From: PALSA-612 sp963773055
Lineage (GTDB): Bacteria; Actinomycetota; Thermoleophilia; Gaiellales; Gaiellaceae
DNA length: 64,000 bases
NCBI GenBank assembly: GCA_963773055.1
Contig: CAVYZL010000003.1
Location: 62,001 to 126,000, forward strand
Direction of reading: 5' to 3'
Positions 55,862 through 63,792 of this stretch are shown one piece after another. A model generated the notes under the pieces. It was given only the letters and a program-made list of their open reading frames with translations. It was not told the origin of the DNA and searched no databases. Every line of letters starts with the position of its first letter. The first letter of the stretch is position 1. The position numbers were made by a program, and so were the translations under genes.

Positions 55862-56833
55862 TCACAGATCGCGCAGCGCCGGCGCGACGTCGCGTGCGAG
55901 CAGCTCGAACGTCCCGCGGTCGGCCGGCGGGCGCGCGAAGAGGACGAAGTCACCGACACCGAGCTCCATCGCGTACGGGCGAAGCCGCTCGACGCACTGC
56001 TCGGGCGTACCGGCGATCCACGTCTCCCGCATCGCGTCGACGTCGAGATGAAGAACGCTCGCCCGCTCGCGGAGCCGCTCGTCGGCCTCGGCTTCCGACT
56101 CGCCGAGCGCGGCGCGGAAGACGAGCTGCTTTCGAATCTCTCCCGGGTCGCGACCGACGTCCGCGCAGTGCCGCTCGAGGACGTCGAGCTTGTGCCGGTA
56201 CTCGTCGTGCGGCATCAAGAACGTGTTCCAGCCGGTCGCGTGCTCGGCGACGATGCGCAGGGTTCTCCGCTCGCCCGAGCCGCCGATCCAGAGCGGCATC
56301 GGCTCCTGCAGCGGCTTGGGCTCACACCAGGCCTCGCGGAGCTGGTAGTGACGCCCCTCGAAGGTCGTCTGCTCCTCCGTCCAGAGGCTGCGGCAGATCC
56401 GGCACGCCTCGTCCAGCATGTCCATCCGCTCCCCGATCCGCGGGAAGGCGATCCCGTACTGGTCGTGCTCGAGCTCGTACCACGCGGCGCCGAGGCCGAA
56501 CTCGAGCCGCCCGCCGGAGATGTGATCGATGGTCGCGGCCATGTTCGCGAGCACGGCCGGGTGCCGGTAGGTGACGCCGACGACGATCATCCCGCAGCGC
56601 AGCCGAGTCGTGTGCGCGGCCATTGCGGCCAGCAGCGTCATGCCTTCGAAGCACGGCCCGGTCGGGTCGCTCTGGATCGGCAGGAAGTGGTCGAACGCCG
56701 AGGCCCAGTCGAGGCCGAGCTCCTCAGCGGCGCGCCAGAGGTCGAGATAGCCGGCGAAGTCCGAGTGCTGCTGCCCCGAGTGGACGCCGAAGCGCAGCCC
56801 GACGGGCTCCCGCTCAGGATCGACGGCAGTCAC
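55862..56833 (-). CDS. LLM class F420-dependent oxidoreductase
   Basis: 323 residues from GTG 56833. LLM fold with LRFGVHSGQQHSDFAGYLDL, LGLDWASAFDHFLPIQSDPT, HTTRLRCGMIVVGVTYRHPA, ISGGRLEFGLGAAWYELEHD and MPLWIGGSGERRTLRIVAEH, the pattern of TIGR03560-like F420 oxidoreductases. It starts in a 4-base overlap with the RsbRD-like gene upstream. About 28 bases separate it from the next LLM gene. Substrate unknown. Confidence 0.83.
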   Translation of the reverse strand: MTAVDPEREPVGLRFGVHSGQQHSDFAGYLDLWRAAEELGLDWASAFDHFLPIQSDPTGPCFEGMTLLAAMAAHTTRLRCGMIVVGVTYRHPAVLANMAATIDHISGGRLEFGLGAAWYELEHDQYGIAFPRIGERMDMLDEACRICRSLWTEEQTTFEGRHYQLREAWCEPKPLQEPMPLWIGGSGERRTLRIVAEHATGWNTFLMPHDEYRHKLDVLERHCADVGRDPGEIRKQLVFRAALGESEAEADERLRERASVLHLDVDAMRETWIAGTPEQCVERLRPYAMELGVGDFVLFARPPADRGTFELLARDVAPALRDL

Positions 56834-57285
56834 GATGTGCCGGCGAACAGGGCACGCAGGTCGAGTGAGGGCGCGTGCGTGCCTGCGGCGAGCGAGACGT
56901 ACGCTCGAGCAAGGGCGTCCTTGCCGGCCCCGAGGACGGTCGTGACGAGGCCGAGCGCCTCAGCTAGCTGCGACGGCTCGAGCGTCTGCAGAACGTGAGC
57001 CCAGGTCGCCTCCTCCAGCGCGTTGAAGGCGACCTGCACTTCTGACAGCGCGTAGCCGGAGGTGAACCGTTCCTCTGCGATCTGACGTCCATACGCCTCG
57101 ATCGGACCGAGATCGCGAGCCGTGATGCTCTCGAGGAGCCGGTCGAAAAGCGCGGCGATGCGCTCCTTCACCTCGTCCGCGCCGGCCGCCTCGTAGTGTG
57201 GCGCGTGCATCCGCGCCAGTCCCGCCGCTGCTGCCTCGAGAATCGGCTGACGCTCACCTTCGAGAGTGGCGACGAGGTCGATCAT
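56830..57285 (-). CDS. helical protein, RsbRD/RsbT-antagonist N-terminal-like
   Basis: 151 residues, ATG start at 57285, almost all helical: IDLVATLEGERQPILEAAAA, EVKERIAALFDRLLESITAR, RQIAEERFTSGYALSEVQVA, FNALEEATWAHVL. This resembles the globin-like RsbRD N-terminal domain that senses signals in stress-response modules, but without any STAS or other output domain. It sits between the M20 hydrolase (10-base gap) and the F420 oxidoreductases (4-base overlap). Confidence in family is moderate. Confidence 0.6.
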   Translation of the reverse strand: MIDLVATLEGERQPILEAAAAGLARMHAPHYEAAGADEVKERIAALFDRLLESITARDLGPIEAYGRQIAEERFTSGYALSEVQVAFNALEEATWAHVLQTLEPSQLAEALGLVTTVLGAGKDALARAYVSLAAGTHAPSLDLRALFAGTS

Positions 57286-57295
57286 CCGTGCGCCT

Positions 57296-58531
57296 TCACG
57301 ACAGCCAGGCGATCGTCTTGGACGTCAGCCGGTCGAGTGCGTCGACCGCGAGCTCGAGATGCTCCTCCTTCGTATCCTCGAGCCGCGTGTGCGAGAGGCC
57401 GCGAAGGCTCTGGACGAAGAGCATCACCGTGGGGATACCGGCGCGCGACACCTCGGCAGCGTCGTGCAACGGGCCTGAGGGCAACCGATGCGATGTCTCC
57501 GTGACCTCGAGGATCGCCTCGTCGCAGAGCTCGATCAGCTCGGAGTCGAAGAGGATCGGCTCGATCGACCAGATGCGGTCGAAGGCGACGTCGATCGACT
57601 CCTCCTCCGCGAAGCGCACCGAGCACTCCTTGGCGTCGGCGAGCATCGCGGCGAGCGTGGGCGCATCGAGGTGGCGCTGGTCGAGCAGCTGCTCCGCGGT
57701 CTCGACGACGGACGTGACGATCCCCGGCTTGCAGACGACTCCGCCGGACGTGCAGACGGCACCACCGCCCGCGCGGGCCGCGATGTGCCGCAGCTCGAGC
57801 GCGAGCCTCGCCGCGCCGGCGAGCGCGTCCCTGCGCTGGTCCATCGGCGTTGACCCGGCGTGCGCCGCCTGGCCGGTCCACGTGACGAGGTGGCGCTCGA
57901 CACCGAACGTCCCGAGGACGACGCCGAGCGGCAGATCCATCGACTCGAGCACGGGGCCCTGCTCGATGTGCAGCTCGAGGTAAGCGGCTGCGTTCTCGAG
58001 CTGGGAGCGAGCGTCCAGCGCGCTGTCGAGGTCGACGCCGTGCTTCGCGAGCGCATCCGGCAGCGCGATCCCGTCCCGGTCCTTCCGCTGACGCAGGTCG
58101 TCCTGGTCCGCCATCGAGCCGGCGGCCGCGCTCGAGCCGAACAGCGAGCGGCCGAACCGCGCGCCTTCCTCGTCCGCCCAGTTGACGAGGCGCACCGTGA
58201 CCGGCGGTTCGCCCGCGTCGGCGAGCCGGCGCAGCACCTCGGCGCCGGCGGTGACGTTCAAGCACCCGTCGAGCCAGCCGCCGTTCGGAACGGAGTCGAG
58301 GTGCCCGCCGATCAGCAGCGCCTTGTCCGAGGCGCCGCGCAGGGTGAACCACTGGTTGCCGGCCGCATCGATCTCCTCCTCGGCGGGGCAGCCGGCGAGC
58401 TTGCCGCGCAGCCACTCGCGCGCCCGCTCCCACGTCTCCGTCCACGCGACACGCTGGGCGCCGTTCTCGTCCCCTGTCAACTGCTGGAGCTCGCGGAGCT
58501 CGTCGACCGTGCGCGAAGGCGACAGAGGCAC
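57296..58531 (-). CDS. M20 family amidohydrolase (N-carbamoyl amino acid / allantoate type)
   Basis: About 411 residues. GTG 58531 (PLSPSRTVDELRELQQLTGD) is preferred; the frame extends to another GTG at 58573 inside a palindrome. Metal ligands: GGHLDSVPNGGWLDGCLNV, ADEEGARFG, LELHIEQGP; plus the dimer-domain motif GQAAHAGSTPMDQRRDA and a late GLSHTRLEDT. This is the hydantoinase/carbamoylase (HyuC, AllC-like) M20 branch, which hydrolyses N-carbamoyl amino acids to amino acid, CO2 and ammonia. Divergent from a transporter-hydantoinase operon, with which it forms a pathway. TACGAT lies 6 bases before the GTG. Confidence 0.87.
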   Translation of the reverse strand: MPLSPSRTVDELRELQQLTGDENGAQRVAWTETWERAREWLRGKLAGCPAEEEIDAAGNQWFTLRGASDKALLIGGHLDSVPNGGWLDGCLNVTAGAEVLRRLADAGEPPVTVRLVNWADEEGARFGRSLFGSSAAAGSMADQDDLRQRKDRDGIALPDALAKHGVDLDSALDARSQLENAAAYLELHIEQGPVLESMDLPLGVVLGTFGVERHLVTWTGQAAHAGSTPMDQRRDALAGAARLALELRHIAARAGGGAVCTSGGVVCKPGIVTSVVETAEQLLDQRHLDAPTLAAMLADAKECSVRFAEEESIDVAFDRIWSIEPILFDSELIELCDEAILEVTETSHRLPSGPLHDAAEVSRAGIPTVMLFVQSLRGLSHTRLEDTKEEHLELAVDALDRLTSKTIAWLS

Positions 58532-58558
58532 GCAAGGATCGTAAACGTGGTACGAAAC

Positions 58559-58580
58559 GCGGGTCGTGGCCACGACCCGC
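58559..58580. promoter_or_regulatory. 22-bp perfect palindrome at divergent start region
   Basis: GCGGGTCGTGG (58559-58569) is followed directly by its exact reverse complement CCACGACCCGC (58570-58580). It covers the GTG start of the permease gene (58566) and an alternative GTG start of the M20 gene (58573). As a dyad in a divergent control region it is a strong candidate operator. Confidence 0.5.
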
Positions 58581-59420
58581 TCACGCGCGTTCCAGATCGC
58601 GATGCTGCCCGTCGTCTTGCTCTGCCTCTGGGGCCTGTGGGAGGGCTACCGCTGGGTGTGGACGACGACGGGCTGGACGCGCCCATTCGTCGTCGACGAC
58701 CTGACGATGCCGCACCTCCACGCGATCGTCGCCCAGCTGTTCACCCGAACGAGCACGAATCAACTCTTGCTCGACTACCTCTTCCACCACGCGCTCTTCA
58801 CGGCCAAGGAGGCGTTCGTCGGCTTCCTGGTCGGCGCGTCGATCGGCTTTCTGCTGGGAGTGATCCTCGCGCAGTTCGCGGTCCTCCGACGCGGCGTGAT
58901 GCCTTACGTCGTTGCCTCACAGACGATCCCGATTCTCGCGATCGCTCCGATCGTCGTCGTCGGACTGGCCAATGTGAAGTTCTTCGGCTGGACGATGAAC
59001 GAATGGGAACGGGTTGCCGTGATCTCCGCCTACCTGACGTTCTTCCCGGTCACGGTCAACACGATCCGAGGACTTCAGTCGACCGATCCGCGCGCGCTCG
59101 AGCTGATGCATTCCTACGCTGCAAGCGGGTGGAAGATCCTGTGGAAGCTGCGCTTTCCCGCTTCGCTGCCGTTCGTCTTCTCCGCACTCAAGGTCGCAGC
59201 GACCGCAAGCGTCGTCGGCGCCATCATCGCGGAAGCGCCGACCTCGATCCCGGACGGCCTCGGTGGCGCGATCATCAACTTCAACCAGTACTACTCACTC
59301 GAGCCCAAGAACCTCTGGGCGACAAATCTGATCGCGGCGCTGCTGGGCATCTCGTTCTTCCTGGCGGTGGTACTCGTTGAGCGGCTCGTGGTGCGCAGGG
59401 CGCCGGAGCATCTCGTATGA
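58566..59420 (+). CDS. ABC transporter permease (SsuC/TauC/ThiX type)
   Basis: 284 residues from GTG 58566. Six transmembrane helices (AMLPVVLLCLWGLWEGYRWV; EAFVGFLVGASIGFLLGVIL; YVVASQTIPILAIAPIVVVG) and the EAA-type loop SYAASGWKILWKLRFPASLP of the BPD_transp_1 family used for nitrate, sulfonate, taurine and pyrimidine precursors. The ATPase gene overlaps its end by 4 bases. Given the downstream hydantoinase, a pyrimidine, hydantoin or ureido substrate is likely. Confidence 0.87.
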   Translation: MATTRSRAFQIAMLPVVLLCLWGLWEGYRWVWTTTGWTRPFVVDDLTMPHLHAIVAQLFTRTSTNQLLLDYLFHHALFTAKEAFVGFLVGASIGFLLGVILAQFAVLRRGVMPYVVASQTIPILAIAPIVVVGLANVKFFGWTMNEWERVAVISAYLTFFPVTVNTIRGLQSTDPRALELMHSYAASGWKILWKLRFPASLPFVFSALKVAATASVVGAIIAEAPTSIPDGLGGAIINFNQYYSLEPKNLWATNLIAALLGISFFLAVVLVERLVVRRAPEHLV

Positions 59421-60211
59421 GCGTCCAGGCTGTCGTCTCCGTCCGCGGCCTGTCGAAGGTCTTCGAGAGAGCTGGGGTCACGGCGCTCGAGGACATCGAG
59501 CTCGAGGTCCACAAGGGCGAGTTCGTCTCACTCATCGGGCCGTCAGGCTGCGGTAAGTCAACCCTGCTGCGCATCTTCGGTGACATCGTCGAGCCGAGTG
59601 CAGGCGACGTGGTCGTCAATGGGAAGCCGGCGCGTAAGGCGCGGCTCGACGGCGACTACGGGATCGTGTTCCAGGCCCCCGTCCTCTACGACTGGCGGAC
59701 GGTGCAGAAGAACATCGCGCTGCCACTCGAGATGCTCGGTTGGGACCGCGGGCGCCGGACAGCGCGTGTGCGCGAGATGGTCGAGCTCGTCGAGCTCAAG
59801 GGTTTCGAGAACCACCATCCCTGGCAGCTCTCCGGGGGCATGCAGCAGCGCGTCTCGATCGCGCGCGCCTTCTCGTTCGCGCCCGCGCTGCTGCTGATGG
59901 ACGAGCCGTTCGGCGCGCTCGACGAGATGACGCGTGAGCGGCTGAACATGGAGCTGCTGCGAATCTGGGCCGAGACGGAGTCGACGGTGATCTTCGTCAC
60001 ACACTCGATCGCCGAGGCGGTCTTCCTCTCCACGCGCGTCGTCGTCATGTCGCCGCGGCCCGGCCGCATCACGTCGGTCGTCGACATCGACCTTCCGCAG
60101 CCGCGGACGGCCGAGACGCGCGAGGAGCCCCGGTTCTTCGAGCTCGTCACCGAGGTGCGCGAGCGTCTCCACGCGAGCGGTGCGGACGAAGTCGTCGAGG
60201 CGCCGGAATGA
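59417..60211 (+). CDS. ABC transporter ATP-binding protein (SsuB/TauB/ThiZ type)
   Basis: 264 residues, ATGA-coupled to both neighbours. Walker A LIGPSGCGKSTLLRIFG, Q-loop VFQAPVLYDWRTV, signature QLSGGMQQRVSIARA, Walker B LLLMDEPFGALDEMTR and switch FVTHSIAEAVFLS. VVDIDLPQPRTAETREEPRF at the end is typical of SsuB/TauB. Energises the two permeases on each side, which form a heterodimer. Confidence 0.9.
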   Translation: MSVQAVVSVRGLSKVFERAGVTALEDIELEVHKGEFVSLIGPSGCGKSTLLRIFGDIVEPSAGDVVVNGKPARKARLDGDYGIVFQAPVLYDWRTVQKNIALPLEMLGWDRGRRTARVREMVELVELKGFENHHPWQLSGGMQQRVSIARAFSFAPALLLMDEPFGALDEMTRERLNMELLRIWAETESTVIFVTHSIAEAVFLSTRVVVMSPRPGRITSVVDIDLPQPRTAETREEPRFFELVTEVRERLHASGADEVVEAPE

Positions 60212-61032
60212 GTGTCGCGACGACGGCCCCGAAGCCGAGGAGCTCGGATCGGGCGATGAGGCGCATCGTCGAGTGGCTGCCGGCGGTGGTCGTCTTCTGT
60301 CTCGGTCTCGCCGCGTGGCAGTGGCTGCTGCCTGACCTCCTCCATGTTCAGAGCTTCCTCCTGCCTCGCTTCTCGGACGTGATGCGCGCGCTCTGGGACG
60401 AACGCGACGCGCTCGCGCGCGGTGTGTGGATCACGTTCAAAGAAGCTCTCGGTGGCTTCATCATCGGGAGCAGCGCAGCAATCGTGGCCGCGCTCGTCCT
60501 TGCGCGCTGGCGTCCCCTCGGCAACGCGCTGATGCCGTACATGATCGCGGCCAACGCCGTGCCGATCATCGCGTTCGCACCCATCACCAACGCGTGGTTC
60601 GGGATCCTGAGCCCTTGGTCGAAGATCGCCATCGCCGGCGTCCTCTGCTTCTTCCCGGTGCTCGTCAATACCCTCCGCGGGCTGACGTCTGTTCGCCCGG
60701 AATCGATCGAGCTGATGCGCTCGTACGCCGCCTCGGAACGGGAGATCTTCCGGCGCGTGCGCATCCCGACGTCACTGCCGTTCGTCTTCACCGCGCTGAA
60801 GGTCGCGAGCGTGCTCGCGATGATCGGCGCGGTGATCGGCGATTACTTCGGCGGATCGACGGAGGCGCTCGGCGTCGTGATCCTGAGCTCGGTGGCTCTG
60901 TCCCGATACGAGGTGGCCTGGGCCGCGATCCTGATGGCAAGTATCCTCGGGATCACGTTCTACGCCACGATCTCGATCGCAGAGCGCTTTGCTCTGAGTT
61001 GGCATCCCTCCGTGAAGCGGAGGTCGTCCTAG
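60208..61032 (+). CDS. ABC transporter permease (SsuC/TauC/ThiX type)
   Basis: 274 residues, overlapping the ATPase by ATGA. Helices from MRRIVEWLPAVVVFCLGLAA, FKEALGGFIIGSSAAIVAAL and YMIAANAVPIIAFAPITNAW; EAA-type loop YAASEREIFRRVRIPTSLPF; then AMIGAVIGDYFGGSTEALGV. Second half of the permease pair with 58566. Two distinct permease genes for one transporter are usual in RibXY and ThiXY-like pyrimidine/riboflavin importers. Confidence 0.87.
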   Translation: MSVATTAPKPRSSDRAMRRIVEWLPAVVVFCLGLAAWQWLLPDLLHVQSFLLPRFSDVMRALWDERDALARGVWITFKEALGGFIIGSSAAIVAALVLARWRPLGNALMPYMIAANAVPIIAFAPITNAWFGILSPWSKIAIAGVLCFFPVLVNTLRGLTSVRPESIELMRSYAASEREIFRRVRIPTSLPFVFTALKVASVLAMIGAVIGDYFGGSTEALGVVILSSVALSRYEVAWAAILMASILGITFYATISIAERFALSWHPSVKRRSS

Positions 61033-61082
61033 TAAGTTCAACACGGGTCGGCCGGCCGGCCGCAACCCCGAGAGGAGGGAAC

Positions 61083-62195
61083 GTGAAGAAGCGGAGGTGG
61101 TTCTACGCCGGGGCGGCACTCGCCACTGCGGTCGCGCTCACCGTTACCGGACTCGCCGTCGCGGGATCGTCGAGCTCGAAGCTCACGAAGGTGACGATTC
61201 AGCTCAAGTGGGTGACCCAGGCGCAATTCGCTGGCTACTACGCAGCCAAGGCAAAGGGCTTCTACGAGGACGCGGGGCTCGACGTCAACCTCAAGCTTGG
61301 CGGCCCCGACATCGTCAACGAACAGACCGTGCTCTCGAAGCAGGCGGAGTTCGGGATCGACTGGCTCCCGAGCCTGCTAGCCAACAGGGACCAGGGCAAC
61401 GACCTCGTCAACATCGCACAGGTGTACTCCCGGAGCGGCACGACCGAGGTGACCTTCAAGTCGAGCGGTATCAACACGTTCAAGAAGATGCGGGGCAAGA
61501 AGTTCGGCGTCTGGATCTTCGGGAACGAGTTCGAGCAGGAAGCGGCCCTCGTGAAGAACGGGATGGACCCGAAGAAGGACGTGAAGCTCGTGAAGCAGGA
61601 CTTCACGATGGTTCCGTTCCTCAAGGGCGAGGTCGACGCCTCGTCTGCGATGACGTACAACGAGCTTGCTCAGGTGCTCGAGGCAAAGAACCCGAAGACC
61701 GGCAAGCTCTACACGCTCAAGGACCTGAACGTCTTCAAGTACGAGAACCTCGGCACCGGGATGCTTCAGGACGGCATCTTCGTGAGGGGTGACTGGATCA
61801 AGGACAAGGCGAACCAGGCGACCGCGGTGAAGTTCCTCCAGGCGTCGTTCAAGGGCTGGGCGTACTGCCGCGACCACTTCAAGGAGTGCGTGAACATCGT
61901 CGTCAGCCAGGGCACGGCGCTCCCCAAGGGCCACCAGACCTGGCAGATGAACGAGGTGAACAAGCTGATCTGGCCGAACAGGACCGGCGGGGTCGGGATC
62001 ATGAGCTCGGCCGCGTTCAAGCGTACGGCCGGGATCGCCTACAAGTTCAAGGTGATCAAGAAGCCCGCCACGTCGGCCGCGTACCGCACCGACCTGGCCA
62101 AGAAGGCCGTCGCCGCGCTCAAGGCGCAGGGCGTCAACGTCACCGGCGCAAGCTACAAGCCGGCGCTCGTCACGCTGAAGGAAGGCGGCAAGTAG
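61083..62195 (+). CDS. ABC substrate-binding protein (NMT1/ThiY-SsuA-like)
   Basis: 370 residues from GTG 61083 after GAGAGGAGGG. Signal/anchor KRRWFYAGAALATAVALTVT. NMT1/ThiY-like fold: VTIQLKWVTQAQFAGYYAAK, GFYEDAGLDVNLKLGGPDIV, QAEFGIDWLPSLLANRDQGN, IAQVYSRSGTTEVTF and KKFGVWIFGNEFEQEAALVK. The QLKW...QAQFAGYY pattern is shared by binding proteins for hydroxymethylpyrimidine and related pyrimidines. Combined with the adjacent hydantoinase, a pyrimidine base or hydantoin is the likely ligand. Confidence 0.85.
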   Translation: MKKRRWFYAGAALATAVALTVTGLAVAGSSSSKLTKVTIQLKWVTQAQFAGYYAAKAKGFYEDAGLDVNLKLGGPDIVNEQTVLSKQAEFGIDWLPSLLANRDQGNDLVNIAQVYSRSGTTEVTFKSSGINTFKKMRGKKFGVWIFGNEFEQEAALVKNGMDPKKDVKLVKQDFTMVPFLKGEVDASSAMTYNELAQVLEAKNPKTGKLYTLKDLNVFKYENLGTGMLQDGIFVRGDWIKDKANQATAVKFLQASFKGWAYCRDHFKECVNIVVSQGTALPKGHQTWQMNEVNKLIWPNRTGGVGIMSSAAFKRTAGIAYKFKVIKKPATSAAYRTDLAKKAVAALKAQGVNVTGASYKPALVTLKEGGK

Positions 62196-62220
62196 TCAAG
62201 CCGAGGGAGGGAGATCCGCG

Positions 62221-63633
62221 ATGACCGTTCTCATCAAAGGAGGCCGCATCGTCACCGCGGCCGACGACTACGTCGCAGACGTGTTCGTGGACGGCGAGCG
62301 GATCTCCCTCATCGGCGAGTCGCTCGACCTAGCAGCCGATCATGTGATCGACGCGGCCGGGAAGTACGTCCTCCCAGGCTGCATCGACCCGCACACGCAC
62401 CTCGACATGTTGTGGCGCGGCCAGACGACCGTCGACGACTTCTACCACGGGCATGTGGCGGCGGCATTCGGCGGGACGACCACTCACGTCGACTTTTGCA
62501 TCCAGGGCAAGGGCCAGACTTACGCGGAGGCGCTCGAGATCTGGCACGCGAAGCGCGAAGGCAAGGCCGTGATCGACAGCGGCTTCCACATGATCGTCAC
62601 GGACATCGAGAGCGGCACCCTCAAGGAACTGGCGAGCCTTCCGGAGGAGCACGGCGTCACCTCTTACAAGCTCTTCATGGCCTATAACGACTCGCTGCGC
62701 GCGAGCGACGAGACGCTGTTCAAGGTGATGCAGGTCGCGGCACACACGGGAGCACTCGTGATGGTGCACGCCGAAAACGGCGATGCGATCGAGGTGCTGA
62801 TGGCGGACGCGGTCGCCGCGGGGAAGCTGACCCCGCTCGACCACGCGCTCACGCGGCCGCCCGAGATAGAAGGCGAGGCGACGAACCGGGCGATCCAGCT
62901 CGCCCGCGTGGCCGGCGCGCCGCTGTACGTCGTCCACGTCTCGTGCAAGGAGTCGCTCGAGCCAATCGCGCTCGCGCGGCAGAAGGGCTGGGACGTCTGG
63001 GGCGAGACCTGTACCCAGTACTTCTTCGTCGACATCTCCTTCCTGGAGCGCGAGTACCTCGAGGCATCGAAGTTCGTCTACACGCCCCCGCCACGCCCTA
63101 AGGACAACCAGGAGATCCTCTGGAACGCCGTGCGCTCGAATGCGCTCCAGGCCATCTCCACCGACCACTGCGCCTGGTCGGCCGCGCAGAAGGAAGGCGG
63201 GCGGAACGACTTCCGGCTGATCCCGAACGGCGCCGGCGGAATGGAGAACCGGCTGCAGATGATCCACCAGTTCGGGGTCCGCGAGGGCCGCATCTCGCTC
63301 CACCGGATGGTCGAGCTGCTGGCCACGAACCCGGCGAAGCTCTTTGGCCTCTACCCGCGAAAGGGCACGATCGCGGTCGGCAGCGATGCCGACCTCGTCG
63401 TCTTCGACCCGGAGAAGACACTGACGATCTCGGGCGCGACGCACCACTCGGCCTCAGAGATGAACATCTTCGAGGGCGCGGAGGTGACCGGCTCGCCGGA
63501 GATCGTATTGCGCCGCGGCGAGATCATCGTCGAGGGCGACGAGCTGCTGGCAAAGCCAGGGTCGGGACAGTTCATGCGACGCGCCCGCTTCGGTGAGGAG
63601 CTCCACCCCTCGCCGGCCAGCTCCCCCGCTTGA
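62221..63633 (+). CDS. hydA: dihydropyrimidinase / D-hydantoinase
   Basis: 470 residues, ATG at 62221 after GAGGGAGGGAG. Amidohydrolase fold: PGCIDPHTHLDM (HxH), GTTTHVDFCIQGKGQT, the carboxylated lysine in TSYKLFMAYN, metal His in MVHAENGDA and VVHVSC, and Asp in AISTDHCAWS. It opens dihydropyrimidines or 5-substituted hydantoins to N-carbamoyl amino acids, which the divergent M20 enzyme can then cleave. Part of the importer operon. Normal length. Reductive step enzyme (dihydropyrimidine dehydrogenase) is not in the window. Confidence 0.9.
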   Translation: MTVLIKGGRIVTAADDYVADVFVDGERISLIGESLDLAADHVIDAAGKYVLPGCIDPHTHLDMLWRGQTTVDDFYHGHVAAAFGGTTTHVDFCIQGKGQTYAEALEIWHAKREGKAVIDSGFHMIVTDIESGTLKELASLPEEHGVTSYKLFMAYNDSLRASDETLFKVMQVAAHTGALVMVHAENGDAIEVLMADAVAAGKLTPLDHALTRPPEIEGEATNRAIQLARVAGAPLYVVHVSCKESLEPIALARQKGWDVWGETCTQYFFVDISFLEREYLEASKFVYTPPPRPKDNQEILWNAVRSNALQAISTDHCAWSAAQKEGGRNDFRLIPNGAGGMENRLQMIHQFGVREGRISLHRMVELLATNPAKLFGLYPRKGTIAVGSDADLVVFDPEKTLTISGATHHSASEMNIFEGAEVTGSPEIVLRRGEIIVEGDELLAKPGSGQFMRRARFGEELHPSPASSPA

Positions 63634-63660
63634 CCCGACCAGCGACGCCCCAACGGCCGT

Positions 63661-63771
63661 GTCCCGGGGACAGTCCCCCGGACCGGTCCCCAAAGGCCAT
63701 CGGATCGCATAACGACGCCTTCGGTCGAGCCTCGGATCCCCCAAAAGAGACGACCTGAGGGACTGTCCCTC
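63661..63771. repeat. two GGGAC/GTCCC palindromic repeats
   Basis: GTCCCGGGGAC (63661-63671) and GTCCCCCGGAC (63673-63683) form an inverted pair with one mismatch; GAGGGACTGTCCCTC (63757-63771) is a perfect palindrome around one base. They share the GGGACTGTCCC core with 31821-31843. They fill the 159-base gap between the hydantoinase and the convergent HMG-CoA lyase gene and may also act as terminators. Confidence 0.5.
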
Positions 63772-63792
63772 GGACGTGGCTTTTTGGGGCGG

